A DNA stretch of 64,000 nt from Bacteroides fragilis NCTC 9343 (GTDB taxonomy: Bacteria; Bacteroidota; Bacteroidia; Bacteroidales; Bacteroidaceae), in assembly GCF_000025985.1 (NCBI RefSeq), contig NC_003228.3, forward strand, positions 4,340,001 to 4,404,000, read 5' to 3'. Both the position numbers and the translations under genes were made by a program. The notes below the pieces were generated by a model that searched no databases, was not told where the DNA came from, and saw only the letters and a program-made list of their open reading frames with translations. Positions 43,743 to 52,105 of the stretch are shown piece after piece (the stretch's first letter is position 1; every line of letters starts with the position of its first letter).

Positions 43743-44516
43743 ATGCGAATTCTAATTTTGGGAGCCGGCAAGATGGGCTCCTTCTTTACTGACATACTAA
43801 GTTTCCAGCACGAGACGGCCGTGTTCGACGTCAACCCGCATCAGCTTCGGTTTGTATACAACACCTACCGCTTCACCACTCTGGAGGAGATCAAGGAGTT
43901 CGAACCGGAACTGGTGATCAATGCTGCCACAGTGAAATACACGCTGGACGCTTTCCGCAAAATTCTGCCGGTTTTGCCCAAAGACTGTATCCTGAGTGAT
44001 ATTGCTTCGGTAAAAACCGGATTGAAGAAGTTCTACGAAGAAAGCGGATTCCGTTATGTCTCCACTCACCCGATGTTTGGCCCTACTTTTGCCAGCCTGA
44101 GCAATCTGAGCAGCGAAAGCGCCATCATCATCAGTGAGAGTGATCATTTGGGGAAAGTATTCTTTAAAGACTTATACAATAGCCTGAACCTGAACATCTT
44201 CGAATATACTTTCGACGAGCATGATGAAACAGTGGCTTACTCCCTGTCCATCCCGTTTGTTTCGACATTTGTTTTTGCAGCTGTCATGAAGCACCAGGAA
44301 GCTCCGGGAACCACATTCAAAAAGCACATGGCCATTGCCAAAGGGCTGCTGAGCGAAGATGACTACTTATTGCAGGAAATCCTGTTCAATCCGCGCACAC
44401 CGTCACAAGTGGAGAACATCCGCACAGAGCTGAAACAACTGCTTGAGATCATCACCAACAAAGATGCGGAGGGAATGAAAAAGTACCTGACGAAGATACG
44501 AGAGAAAATTAAATGA
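43743..44516 (+). CDS. tyrA: Prephenate dehydrogenase
   Basis: A 257-residue TyrA with an N-terminal NAD(P) Rossmann motif (ILILGAGKMGSFFTDIL), the substrate-side STHPMFGPTFASL, and helical dimerisation sequence with the conserved HDETVAYSLSIPF. It oxidises prephenate to 4-hydroxyphenylpyruvate for tyrosine. Last gene of the four-gene operon; this explains why the leader peptide carries Tyr as well as Phe codons. Confidence 0.92.
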   Translation: MRILILGAGKMGSFFTDILSFQHETAVFDVNPHQLRFVYNTYRFTTLEEIKEFEPELVINAATVKYTLDAFRKILPVLPKDCILSDIASVKTGLKKFYEESGFRYVSTHPMFGPTFASLSNLSSESAIIISESDHLGKVFFKDLYNSLNLNIFEYTFDEHDETVAYSLSIPFVSTFVFAAVMKHQEAPGTTFKKHMAIAKGLLSEDDYLLQEILFNPRTPSQVENIRTELKQLLEIITNKDAEGMKKYLTKIREKIK

Positions 44517-44535
44517 TAATCTTTATCATAAGTAT

Positions 44536-44580
44536 GAGGGGATGTCATCATTCATCACAGACATCCCCTCTCCTTTCTTT
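44536..44580 (+). terminator. Terminator of the aromatic operon
   Basis: GAGGGGATGTC (44536-44546) pairs with GACATCCCCTC (44560-44570), 11 of 11, followed by TCCTTTCTTTT. It starts 20 bases after the tyrA stop. Confidence 0.85.
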
Positions 44581-44634
44581 TCTAATTCGCGGGATAAGCA
44601 AAATGTCAAAATGATAATAAGAAGCGCCCAGTTT

Positions 44635-44895
44635 TCATTCTTTAGCCCCAAGGGAAAGGCAAGAAGGAAAAAACGGCTCTAATTCATTTTTCCTCCGATC
44701 CGATTGATCGCATTTATCGATATAAGAAGCATATTGAGCAGTAAAGGGTTCTTTCTGTATCATATCATCCACCCGGAAGCAACGGGAGTATCTTTCTGGC
44801 AGAAAAGAAAGCTCCGTATCAGCCAAGCAACCGGAAAGAAATACGGAGAAAAATCCGTCCTTAAACAGAACAATATATGTAATCATGGAAAACAT
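44635..44895 (-). CDS. Doubtful 86-residue ORF, possible small lipoprotein
   Basis: The product begins MFSMITYIVLFKDGFFSVFL followed by SGC, which could be a lipobox, and has a hydrophilic rest (SFLPERYSRCFRVDDMIQ). No family recognised, no promoter found, and no neighbour that suggests a role. It occupies the otherwise gene-free stretch between tyrA and dnaG. May be chance. Confidence 0.25.
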   Translation of the reverse strand: MFSMITYIVLFKDGFFSVFLSGCLADTELSFLPERYSRCFRVDDMIQKEPFTAQYASYIDKCDQSDRRKNELEPFFPSCLSLGAKE

Positions 44896-44932
44896 ATAGA
44901 GATATTTGAAAAAGAAGTAATCATTTTCGGGA

Positions 44933-45040
44933 AATGCTTACGTCTTTCGGGGAGAATGCTTACGTCTTTTCCCAAAAACACAAGCTCTTTTTACCCTGAA
45001 CACAAGCTCTTTCTACCCCAAAGCCCGGCTCTCCGACCCC
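44933..45040. repeat. Five degenerate 21-22 bp tandem units upstream of dnaG
   Basis: Units start at about 44933, 44955, 44977, 44999 and 45020. Units 1-2 share AATGCTTACGTCTTT; units 3-4 share AACACAAGCTCTTT with TACCC; unit 5 is AAAGCCCGGCTCTCCGACCCC. The common skeleton is AA, then (A/G)CTC or ACGTC, then TTT and a C-run. Neither strand has an open frame across it. Similar GAGCTTGTG strings occur in other Bacteroides intergenic DNA as I recall; function unknown. Confidence 0.6.
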
Positions 45041-45209
45041 AAAAGGCCGCCATTTTGCACTTTCTTCCTCCGGTTGGCAAGAAAAAGATCGGGCACTCGT
45101 CAGACTAACCCCCTATTTAGTAACTTTTTAATGCGAAACAGCGCGTACAGAGATCATTAAGTAAGCGGCAGATATATCGGCAGGTCCTGTCGAATCCACT
45201 GAAAAGTCA

Positions 45210-45241
45210 TTTGATTATCCAAGAAATATCACGTACATTTG
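45210..45241 (+). promoter_or_regulatory. Promoter of dnaG
   Basis: TTTG (45210-45213), 20-base spacer, TACATTTG (45234-45241). The start site near 45248 leaves a leader of only about 15 bases, holding the Shine-Dalgarno AAGGAG (45249-45254) and then ATG 45263. Confidence 0.72.
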
Positions 45242-45262
45242 CATCCGCAAGGAGATAAAACA

Positions 45263-47266
45263 ATGATAGATCAGGCAACCATAGACCGTATACTCGATGC
45301 CGCACAAATCGTAGAAGTGGTTTCGGACTTCGTCACGCTGCGCAAACGCGGTGTGAACTACGTGGGACTTTGCCCTTTCCATAACGAGAAAACTCCCTCG
45401 TTCAGCGTGTCTCCCTCCAAGGGACTTTGCAAGTGTTTCAGTTGCGGCAAGGGCGGCAACGCGGTGCACTTCATCATGGAACACGAACAGATGTCCTATC
45501 CCGAGGCACTCCGCTACCTGGCCAAGAAGTATAACATAGAAATCAAGGAACGGGAGCTGACCAATGAAGAGAAAGAGGTGCAAAGCAACCGCGAAAGTAT
45601 GTTCATTGTCAACAACTTCGCCCGCGACTACTTTCAGAATATCCTGAAAAACCATATAGACGGACGCAGCATCGGACTGGCTTATTTCCGCCAACGGGGT
45701 TTCCGTGACGATATTATTGATAAGTTCCAGTTGGGTTTCAGCACCGAGGGGCGCGATGCACTGGCACAGGAGGCATTGCGCAAAGGGTTCAAACAAGAGT
45801 TCCTGGTAAAGACCGGACTCTGTTATGAAACGGACGACCATAAGTTGCGCGACCGCTTTTGGGGACGTGTCATGTTTCCCGTTCACACGCTTTCGGGCAA
45901 AGTGGTTGCCTTCGGCGGACGTGTGCTCAGCACGGAGAACAAGAAACTTGCCAAGTACGTCAACTCTCCCGAATCGGAAATCTATCATAAAAGCAACGAA
46001 CTATACGGCATCTACTTTGCCAAGCAGGCCATCGTAAAGCAGGACCGCTGCTTCCTTGTGGAAGGATATACGGACGTTATATCGATGCACCAGTCGGGAG
46101 TAGAGAATGTGGTGGCCTCGTCCGGTACTTCTCTTACACCGGGGCAGATCCGGTTGATCCACCGTTTCACCAACAACATCACGGTGCTTTATGACGGTGA
46201 TATGGCGGGCATCAAAGCTTCTATCCGGGGGATCGACATGCTGCTCGAAGAGGGAATGAATATCAAAGTATGCCTCTTACCCGACGGAGACGACCCGGAC
46301 TCTTTTGCACGGAAGCACAACGCTACGGAGTTTCAGAACTTCATACAGGAACACGAGACGGACTTTATACGCTTCAAGGCACAACTGCTGATGGAGGATG
46401 CCGGCAAGGACCCGATGAAACGTGCCGAGCTGATCAACGACATCGTACGCAGCATTGCGGTGATTCCCGAAGCCATCGTCCGGGATGTGTACATCAAGGA
46501 GTGCGGGCAGTTGCTGCGGATAGAAGATAAGTTACTGGTATCCGAAGTGGCCAAGCGCAGGGAACTTCAGGCCGAGAAGGGGAATAAACCCATAGCCTCC
46601 AATAATGCCCCGACGCCGCAACCGGGCGAAATGCCTCCTCCTTTCCCTCCCGAAGAAATGGAGGCAGACACCTACCAATCGTTCATCCCACAGGAAGGTA
46701 AAGAGGGACAAGAGTTTTATAAATACGAGCGCCTGATTATTCAGATGATTGTGCGCTATGGAGAGAAGGTGATGTGTAACTTAACGGATGAAGAAGGCAA
46801 CGAAGTCCCGGTCACCGTTGTCGAGTATGTCATCAATGACCTGAAGGAGGACGAACTGGCTTTCCATAATCCCCTCCACCGCCGTATCCTCTCGGAGGCC
46901 TCCGAACATATCCACGATCAGGAGTTCGCTTCCGAACGCTTCTTCGTGGCGCACCCCGATCCGAAAATCAGTACGATAGCCACCGAACTGGCGAGTGACC
47001 GGTATCAACTGAGCAAGTATCACTCCAAAACACAGAAGTTGGTGACGGATGAAGAACGGCTGTACGAGATGGTCCCGATGCTGATGATTAACTTCAAGAA
47101 CGCCATTGTCGCAGAAGAGCTGAAGCACATCATGTATGCCCTGCAAGATCCTTCGATTGCGAATGACAACGCCCAGTGCGACGCTGTCATGCAACGGTAC
47201 AAGGAGATGAAGGAGATACAGAATCTGATGGCCAAACGACTGGGCGACCGGGTGGTGCTGCGCTGA
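45263..47266 (+). CDS. dnaG: DNA primase
   Basis: Start set at 45263 (MIDQATIDRILDAAQIVEVV) because of the AAGGAG site 9 bases before it and a promoter that excludes earlier codons. The 667-residue DnaG has the zinc-ribbon CPFHNEKTPSFSVSPSKG with CKCFSCGKGG, the RNA-polymerase/TOPRIM core (VEGYTDVISMHQSGVENVVA, YDGDMAGIKAS), and a long C-terminal helicase-interaction domain. It makes RNA primers at the replication fork. Single gene, convergent with the sulfatase gene 34 bases away. Confidence 0.95.
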   Translation: MIDQATIDRILDAAQIVEVVSDFVTLRKRGVNYVGLCPFHNEKTPSFSVSPSKGLCKCFSCGKGGNAVHFIMEHEQMSYPEALRYLAKKYNIEIKERELTNEEKEVQSNRESMFIVNNFARDYFQNILKNHIDGRSIGLAYFRQRGFRDDIIDKFQLGFSTEGRDALAQEALRKGFKQEFLVKTGLCYETDDHKLRDRFWGRVMFPVHTLSGKVVAFGGRVLSTENKKLAKYVNSPESEIYHKSNELYGIYFAKQAIVKQDRCFLVEGYTDVISMHQSGVENVVASSGTSLTPGQIRLIHRFTNNITVLYDGDMAGIKASIRGIDMLLEEGMNIKVCLLPDGDDPDSFARKHNATEFQNFIQEHETDFIRFKAQLLMEDAGKDPMKRAELINDIVRSIAVIPEAIVRDVYIKECGQLLRIEDKLLVSEVAKRRELQAEKGNKPIASNNAPTPQPGEMPPPFPPEEMEADTYQSFIPQEGKEGQEFYKYERLIIQMIVRYGEKVMCNLTDEEGNEVPVTVVEYVINDLKEDELAFHNPLHRRILSEASEHIHDQEFASERFFVAHPDPKISTIATELASDRYQLSKYHSKTQKLVTDEERLYEMVPMLMINFKNAIVAEELKHIMYALQDPSIANDNAQCDAVMQRYKEMKEIQNLMAKRLGDRVVLR

Positions 47267-47300
47267 CCATCCGATTCCGCTCTTTCATAATTTCCCGTCC

Positions 47301-48893
47301 TTAATCTTTCGTTTCGCTCCCCCACCAGTCTGCATTAGGCTTGAAATCTTTGCCTAACTGCTTCTTGCGGGTAGCTTCCAAGGTTTTCATCATTCTTTCG
47401 CGAGTCTTTTTCTTATAGAGAGCCTCCGCTACCGGATTGTATTGAGGATCGAGTTCAGGATATCTGGCCCCTACCTCAGTCAGCCATACAGACAGCTTCT
47501 TACTCAAGAACTCCACCTTTTCGGGATATTGCACATTCAGTGGTTCCGACTCGGTTTCGTCTATCCGCAGATTATAAAGTTCATCCCTGCCGTCTTCGTA
47601 ATAATGAATCAGCTTCCAGTCGCCTTGCCGTATGATGGAAGAAGGTTCGCCACCCTGATTGCCATAATGAGGATAATGCCAGTATAAAGCACGCTCGGGG
47701 ATGCTCTTGCCCTGTAACAGAGGAAGCAGGCTTACACCGTCCTGATGTTGGCCGGGCATTAATGGGATGCCTGCCATATCGAGAAAAGTAGGATACAAAT
47801 CGGCACCGGTGACAGGCACCACGCACGAATCTCCCTTTAAAGTATTACCCGGAAAATCGATAAATAACGGTACGCGTATTCCACCTTCCCACTGCCGCCC
47901 TTTTCCGCCGCGAAGAGGGTAGTTAGAGGTAGCGTATGCATCGCCCGAAGACACTCCGCCATTATCACTGGTGAACACAATAATCGTATTTTCATCCAAA
48001 CCCAACTCATGCAGTTTGGCAAGCACCACTCCCACGGCATCGTCCATCTGCTGTATCAGTCCGGCATATATGGGATTATCCTGCTGCAAACGTACAGGCA
48101 ATGTACGATCTACTTCGAACCCCATCGGAGCGATCCCCATCGAATCTGCTTTATTCCGGAAATGCCTCCACTTGGCTTCAGTGGTCTCAATCGGCGCATG
48201 CACAGCATAGAAAGAGAGAAAAGCAAAGAAAGGCTGCTTTTTATTCCGGCGGGTATGGGTTTCGATAAACGACGCTGTCTCGTGTGCCAGACGCATGGAT
48301 AAATTCTCACCATCCGGTCCTTCTTTCATTTTCGGATTGCCATAGGGAGCAAAATAGCCGCCGGGATAAGGACCTCCCGCTTCATGCCCGCCTATATTGA
48401 TATCGAAACCATGATCTTCGGGATAAGAACCCTCACCTCCCAAATGCCATTTGCCGGCCATAAACGTTTTATAACCGTGGGCTTTCAATGCTTCGGGCAG
48501 AGTAATATCTTCTTTGGGCAATTGCCATACGTATTGGGCCGGAAGAAGCTTGGAATGTCTTCCCATCTTGCGCCACTCTTCTCCACTTCCTTCACCGATC
48601 CAATTGGTTATTCCGTGGCGGGCGGTAAACTTGCCTGTCATAATGCTGGCACGGGAAGGACTGGACACCTGACAGGCTGCATATCCTTGGGTAAACCTCA
48701 CGCCATTACGGGCGATTCCATCGATATTGGGCGATTCATAATAACGGCTGCCCGTACATGCCAGATCTCTCCAGCCAAAGTCATCAGCCAGAATAAATAA
48801 GATATTGGGCTGCTTGGAGGAACGTGCCTGCTCGGCGGCATTTCCGCCAACAGTCAACGCAGTGGCTAACAATGATAAGGTAACGAATTTCAT
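47301..48893 (-). CDS. S1-family formylglycine sulfatase (serine type)
   Basis: A 530-residue exported sulfatase (signal peptide to about residue 19). The metal-binding NILFILADDFGWRDL opens the alkaline-phosphatase-like fold; the activation motif is SSPSRASIMTGK around residue 77-88, so the formylglycine comes from a serine and needs an anaerobic maturase (anSME), which is not in the window. FTSDNGGVSSGD supplies the second metal site. A paralogue lies just upstream. It would remove sulfate from a host or plant glycan; the exact linkage is unknown. Confidence 0.9.
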   Translation of the reverse strand: MKFVTLSLLATALTVGGNAAEQARSSKQPNILFILADDFGWRDLACTGSRYYESPNIDGIARNGVRFTQGYAACQVSSPSRASIMTGKFTARHGITNWIGEGSGEEWRKMGRHSKLLPAQYVWQLPKEDITLPEALKAHGYKTFMAGKWHLGGEGSYPEDHGFDINIGGHEAGGPYPGGYFAPYGNPKMKEGPDGENLSMRLAHETASFIETHTRRNKKQPFFAFLSFYAVHAPIETTEAKWRHFRNKADSMGIAPMGFEVDRTLPVRLQQDNPIYAGLIQQMDDAVGVVLAKLHELGLDENTIIVFTSDNGGVSSGDAYATSNYPLRGGKGRQWEGGIRVPLFIDFPGNTLKGDSCVVPVTGADLYPTFLDMAGIPLMPGQHQDGVSLLPLLQGKSIPERALYWHYPHYGNQGGEPSSIIRQGDWKLIHYYEDGRDELYNLRIDETESEPLNVQYPEKVEFLSKKLSVWLTEVGARYPELDPQYNPVAEALYKKKTRERMMKTLEATRKKQLGKDFKPNADWWGSETKD

Positions 48894-48919
48894 ATCTGTT
48901 ATATTTTAAGTACAAACGA

Positions 48920-50401
48920 TTATTTATTTTCAAAAGAGTCGGAATCCTTCACAGGAGAAACATAGTGGGGATTATCAACAGGCATTCGGGCACCGACCTC
49001 CTTATACCACAAATATAGTTTCTTCCTTAGTCCATCTGCTATCTCAGGGTATATTTGTGACAGGTCTTTCTCTTCGGATTCGTCCTGAATCACATTGTAC
49101 AACTCGACGTGATGGTCTTCAAAAAACTCAATAAGCTTATAATCCCCCTCACGTATAGCCGCAGAAGGCCGACCACCCAGTCCACCGCTATAATGAGGAT
49201 AATGCCAGAATAAGGAAGGTCTGGACAGCCGTCCGCCCTGTAAGACGGGTTTCATGGAAACTCCGTCCACGTGTTGTCCGGGCAGTAGAGGCAATCCGCA
49301 AAGATCGAGCAAAGTCGGATAATAATCCGTACCGATGATCGGAGTATCCGAAACCTGTCTTCCTTTCAGGTGTCCACTCCACCGGATGATGGCAGGCACT
49401 TTGATGCCTCCTTCGTACAAATATCCTTTTCCGGCACGCAAAGGCAGATTGGAGGTCGGGATATTACGAGTAGTATTGCTGGTGGCCATTCCCCCATTAT
49501 CGGACGTAAACACAACAATGGTGCGTTCATCGAGTCCCGACCGATGCAGGGTATCTAACAGGCGTCCTATGTTTTCGTCCAGGCTCTCGACCATCGCGGC
49601 ATAAGCCGGAATGTCCTGCACAAGTTTATGATACGTCTCTCCTTTTTTCACAAAAGATGAATCCGCAGGAACCGCCCGGCTCAACTTTCTCCGGTATTTG
49701 GCTATCTTTTCCGCTTTTGCCTGTAAGGGCAGATGAACCGTATAATAGGACAGATAGACAAAGAACGGCTTTTCCTTAGGCTCCGAGATATAACGGATCA
49801 CTTCATCAGTCAGGCGATCCGTCAGATACTCTCCTTCGGGACCGTCTTTCAGTTGTGGATTACCATAAGGCGAAAAATATCCTTTGGAGGGATGCCCCGT
49901 ATTATTTCCTCCGATATTAATATCAAACCCATTCTGCTCAGGATAGTATTCGGCAGACTCGGCCAGATGCCACTTGCCTGCCATAAAGGTAGAATATCCG
50001 TTCTGCCTGAAGGCCTCGGCCATCGTTATTTCGTCTTTCGACAGATGGAGATTGAACGGCAAAGAAGCCAACCGCTGATTCTTATGAGGACCGTACGCCC
50101 GGTCTCCGGGAATATAGTCGGTCAGGTTGATCCGGGCAGGGTATTTACCGGTCAACAGAGCAGCCCGGGACGGCGACGAAACCGGACATGCGGCATAGGA
50201 TTGAGTAAAACAAACTCCTTCTCTTGCCAGCTTGTCGATATGAGGAGTTTCATAGAAACGGCTTCCGGTACAACTCAAATCCTTATATCCCAAATCGTCT
50301 GCATAAATGAAGATCACATTGGGATGCGGTTGTTTGTCGGTCTGTGCATCAGAGGTAACAGTGCAAATGCCACATGCAATTGGTAAAATCAGTCTTTTCA
50401 T
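48920..50401 (-). CDS. S1-family formylglycine sulfatase (serine type), paralogue
   Basis: A 493-residue exported sulfatase, clearly related to its downstream neighbour (NVIFIYADDLGYKDL, SSPSRAALLTGKYPAR, TFMAGKWHL, FTSDNGGMATSN, GFDINIGG in both). Signal peptide to about residue 19. Again the active-site residue is Ser. Two similar sulfatases side by side could act on different positions of one sulfated glycan. The gene follows susD of the same locus by 83 bases with a hairpin between. Confidence 0.9.
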   Translation of the reverse strand: MKRLILPIACGICTVTSDAQTDKQPHPNVIFIYADDLGYKDLSCTGSRFYETPHIDKLAREGVCFTQSYAACPVSSPSRAALLTGKYPARINLTDYIPGDRAYGPHKNQRLASLPFNLHLSKDEITMAEAFRQNGYSTFMAGKWHLAESAEYYPEQNGFDINIGGNNTGHPSKGYFSPYGNPQLKDGPEGEYLTDRLTDEVIRYISEPKEKPFFVYLSYYTVHLPLQAKAEKIAKYRRKLSRAVPADSSFVKKGETYHKLVQDIPAYAAMVESLDENIGRLLDTLHRSGLDERTIVVFTSDNGGMATSNTTRNIPTSNLPLRAGKGYLYEGGIKVPAIIRWSGHLKGRQVSDTPIIGTDYYPTLLDLCGLPLLPGQHVDGVSMKPVLQGGRLSRPSLFWHYPHYSGGLGGRPSAAIREGDYKLIEFFEDHHVELYNVIQDESEEKDLSQIYPEIADGLRKKLYLWYKEVGARMPVDNPHYVSPVKDSDSFENK

Positions 50402-50426
50402 GTTTCCATTTTTTTATAAGACCATT

Positions 50427-50457
50427 CAAAAGAGGAGCGCTTGACGAACGCTCCTCT
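50427..50457 (-). terminator. Hairpin after susD of the sulfatase PUL (partial terminator)
   Basis: AGAGGAGCG (50431-50439) pairs with CGCTCCTCT (50449-50457); on the minus strand the stem is followed by TTTTG. It lies between the susD stop (50485) and the first sulfatase start (50401), so it can lower sulfatase transcription relative to susC/susD. Confidence 0.55.
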
Positions 50458-50484
50458 CCAAACAATCACTTTACCAGAAACTAA

Positions 50485-52092
50485 TTACCAATTAGGATTC
50501 TGCTTCAAATTCGGATTCAGCGAAACTTCGCGCAGCGGCAAAGGGAAAAGATAATCTTTCGAACTATCAAACGTACGGCTTTCGGCATTCTGTACCAATA
50601 TGAAACCGTTCTTATCCAGAATGACATCTTTACCGGGAACTGTGGACGGATAGAGTTCCGGATCGAACTTGGCACCCAAGATAGCGGCAGGCAACTCCGT
50701 TTCTGCCGTTTTCCAACGAATGATATCGTCATAACGGAACGATTCGGCGGCAAGCTCCACTCTGCGCTCACGGCGAATCTCATCACGCATGCTTAACCCG
50801 TGTTCTGCTACAAAAGCATTGGTCAGATCCGGCAGCCGGTTAGGATCTCCCTCGAAACGATTACGGAGTGCATTGACAGAGAGGTTCAAGTCTTCATCGG
50901 AAATCCGGTCGTCCAGTTCGAAACTGGCTTCGGCAAAGGTCAGCAATACTTCTGCATAACGAATCAGAATCTCATCAATCCGCGACTTCATGTTAGAGTA
51001 AGACTCCTCGTCGCCATACTTCTTAAACATATATCCGGTACGTGTCTGGCTCGTGAGATTAGGCACAAACGGTTTGCCTAAAAAAGGATCGCCGGGTTTC
51101 CAGATAGTCAATGCCATGCGAGGATCACGATTCTCGAACTCTTTTCCCGCAGGAAGATATTCCACCCGGTAGGCCGACTTCTCAAGAGGAAGTCCGTCTT
51201 TGCAAAGAAAAGCATCAGCCAATACCTTCGTCGGACTATGAGACAAGTCGGCTATTGTAGCACGGATACGGGGATTGTACGTATCGGCTTCGGCAGAATA
51301 ACGAAATGACAGAATATGTTCATTCGAATCTTCGCCCGGAAGCAAAAACAGATTACGGTAATCGGCGTACAGCGAATATTCTTTAGAGTCAATCAGTCGC
51401 TTGCTGGCTTCTTTAGCTATTTGAAGATAGCTCTTATACTCTCCGCTACCATGAAACTTATTCCAGGTACCGATATAAAGCGCCACACGGGCAAGCATGG
51501 CTTGAGCGGCTCCTTTAGTCAAACGTCCTACATCTGTAGGCAACTTACTTTTCAGTGGAATATGTGTTTCGGCAAACTCCAGGTCTTCTATGATGCCTGC
51601 AATCACTTGCTCTTTGGGTACACGCGGTCCCATCAGCTCTTCCGAGTCCATATCGAGTGTACGCAATACGTATGGAACATCTCCAAACCGCTTCACCAGA
51701 TTGAAATAGAAATATGCCCTGAAAAAACGGGCTTCACCTGCATAACGGTTCTTTGTGGCCTCACTCACCTCAGCTTTCTCATAATTCTCCAGAAAATTAT
51801 TAGCATGTCGTACCTGTTTATAGGCTGTGGTCCATATCCCATCAGTATTGCCTGGAGCGTGTGTTCCGGAACTTACCAGGTTTCCTACATTGGCAAAACC
51901 GTCGGCACTCTGATTATCCAGCGTATAAGAACGGTTCATATTCTGGTAAAACACGTTCGCTGCCAATCTTAAATCTTCTTCCGACTTCCAGAAGCTGCCG
52001 GGAGACAAATTTGTTTTAGGTTCACGATCCAAGAAATCGTTACAGCTGCAAAGAATTACTACGCTTAACAAAAAAAGATATATATTTTTCAT
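50485..52092 (-). CDS. SusD/RagB-family glycan-binding lipoprotein (sulfatase PUL)
   Basis: A 535-residue lipoprotein: MKNIYLFLLSVVILCSCNDF gives the lipobox (LCSC). SusD features are NLSPGSFWKSEEDLRLAANV, ARFFRAYFYFNLVKRFGDVP and, near the end, RRERRVELAAESFRYDDIIR. It caps the partner SusC at the cell surface and binds glycan. It follows susC by 13 bases. Its ligand is likely a sulfated glycan because the operon continues with two sulfatases. Confidence 0.93.
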   Translation of the reverse strand: MKNIYLFLLSVVILCSCNDFLDREPKTNLSPGSFWKSEEDLRLAANVFYQNMNRSYTLDNQSADGFANVGNLVSSGTHAPGNTDGIWTTAYKQVRHANNFLENYEKAEVSEATKNRYAGEARFFRAYFYFNLVKRFGDVPYVLRTLDMDSEELMGPRVPKEQVIAGIIEDLEFAETHIPLKSKLPTDVGRLTKGAAQAMLARVALYIGTWNKFHGSGEYKSYLQIAKEASKRLIDSKEYSLYADYRNLFLLPGEDSNEHILSFRYSAEADTYNPRIRATIADLSHSPTKVLADAFLCKDGLPLEKSAYRVEYLPAGKEFENRDPRMALTIWKPGDPFLGKPFVPNLTSQTRTGYMFKKYGDEESYSNMKSRIDEILIRYAEVLLTFAEASFELDDRISDEDLNLSVNALRNRFEGDPNRLPDLTNAFVAEHGLSMRDEIRRERRVELAAESFRYDDIIRWKTAETELPAAILGAKFDPELYPSTVPGKDVILDKNGFILVQNAESRTFDSSKDYLFPLPLREVSLNPNLKQNPNW

Positions 52093-52105
52093 CTTACTCC
52101 AAGAA

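Noticed and set aside
44933..45040. CRISPR array
   Set aside because: Units are contiguous 21-22 bp repeats without spacers and too divergent; no cas genes in the window.
45215..45988. 257-residue minus-strand ORF opposite dnaG
   Set aside because: Shadow of the conserved dnaG frame; no domain, promoter or family pattern.
49733..50386. 217-residue plus-strand ORF opposite the second sulfatase
   Set aside because: Lies wholly over conserved sulfatase motifs, no recognisable domain.
51316..51972. 218-residue plus-strand ORF opposite susD
   Set aside because: Shadow frame of the conserved SusD gene.
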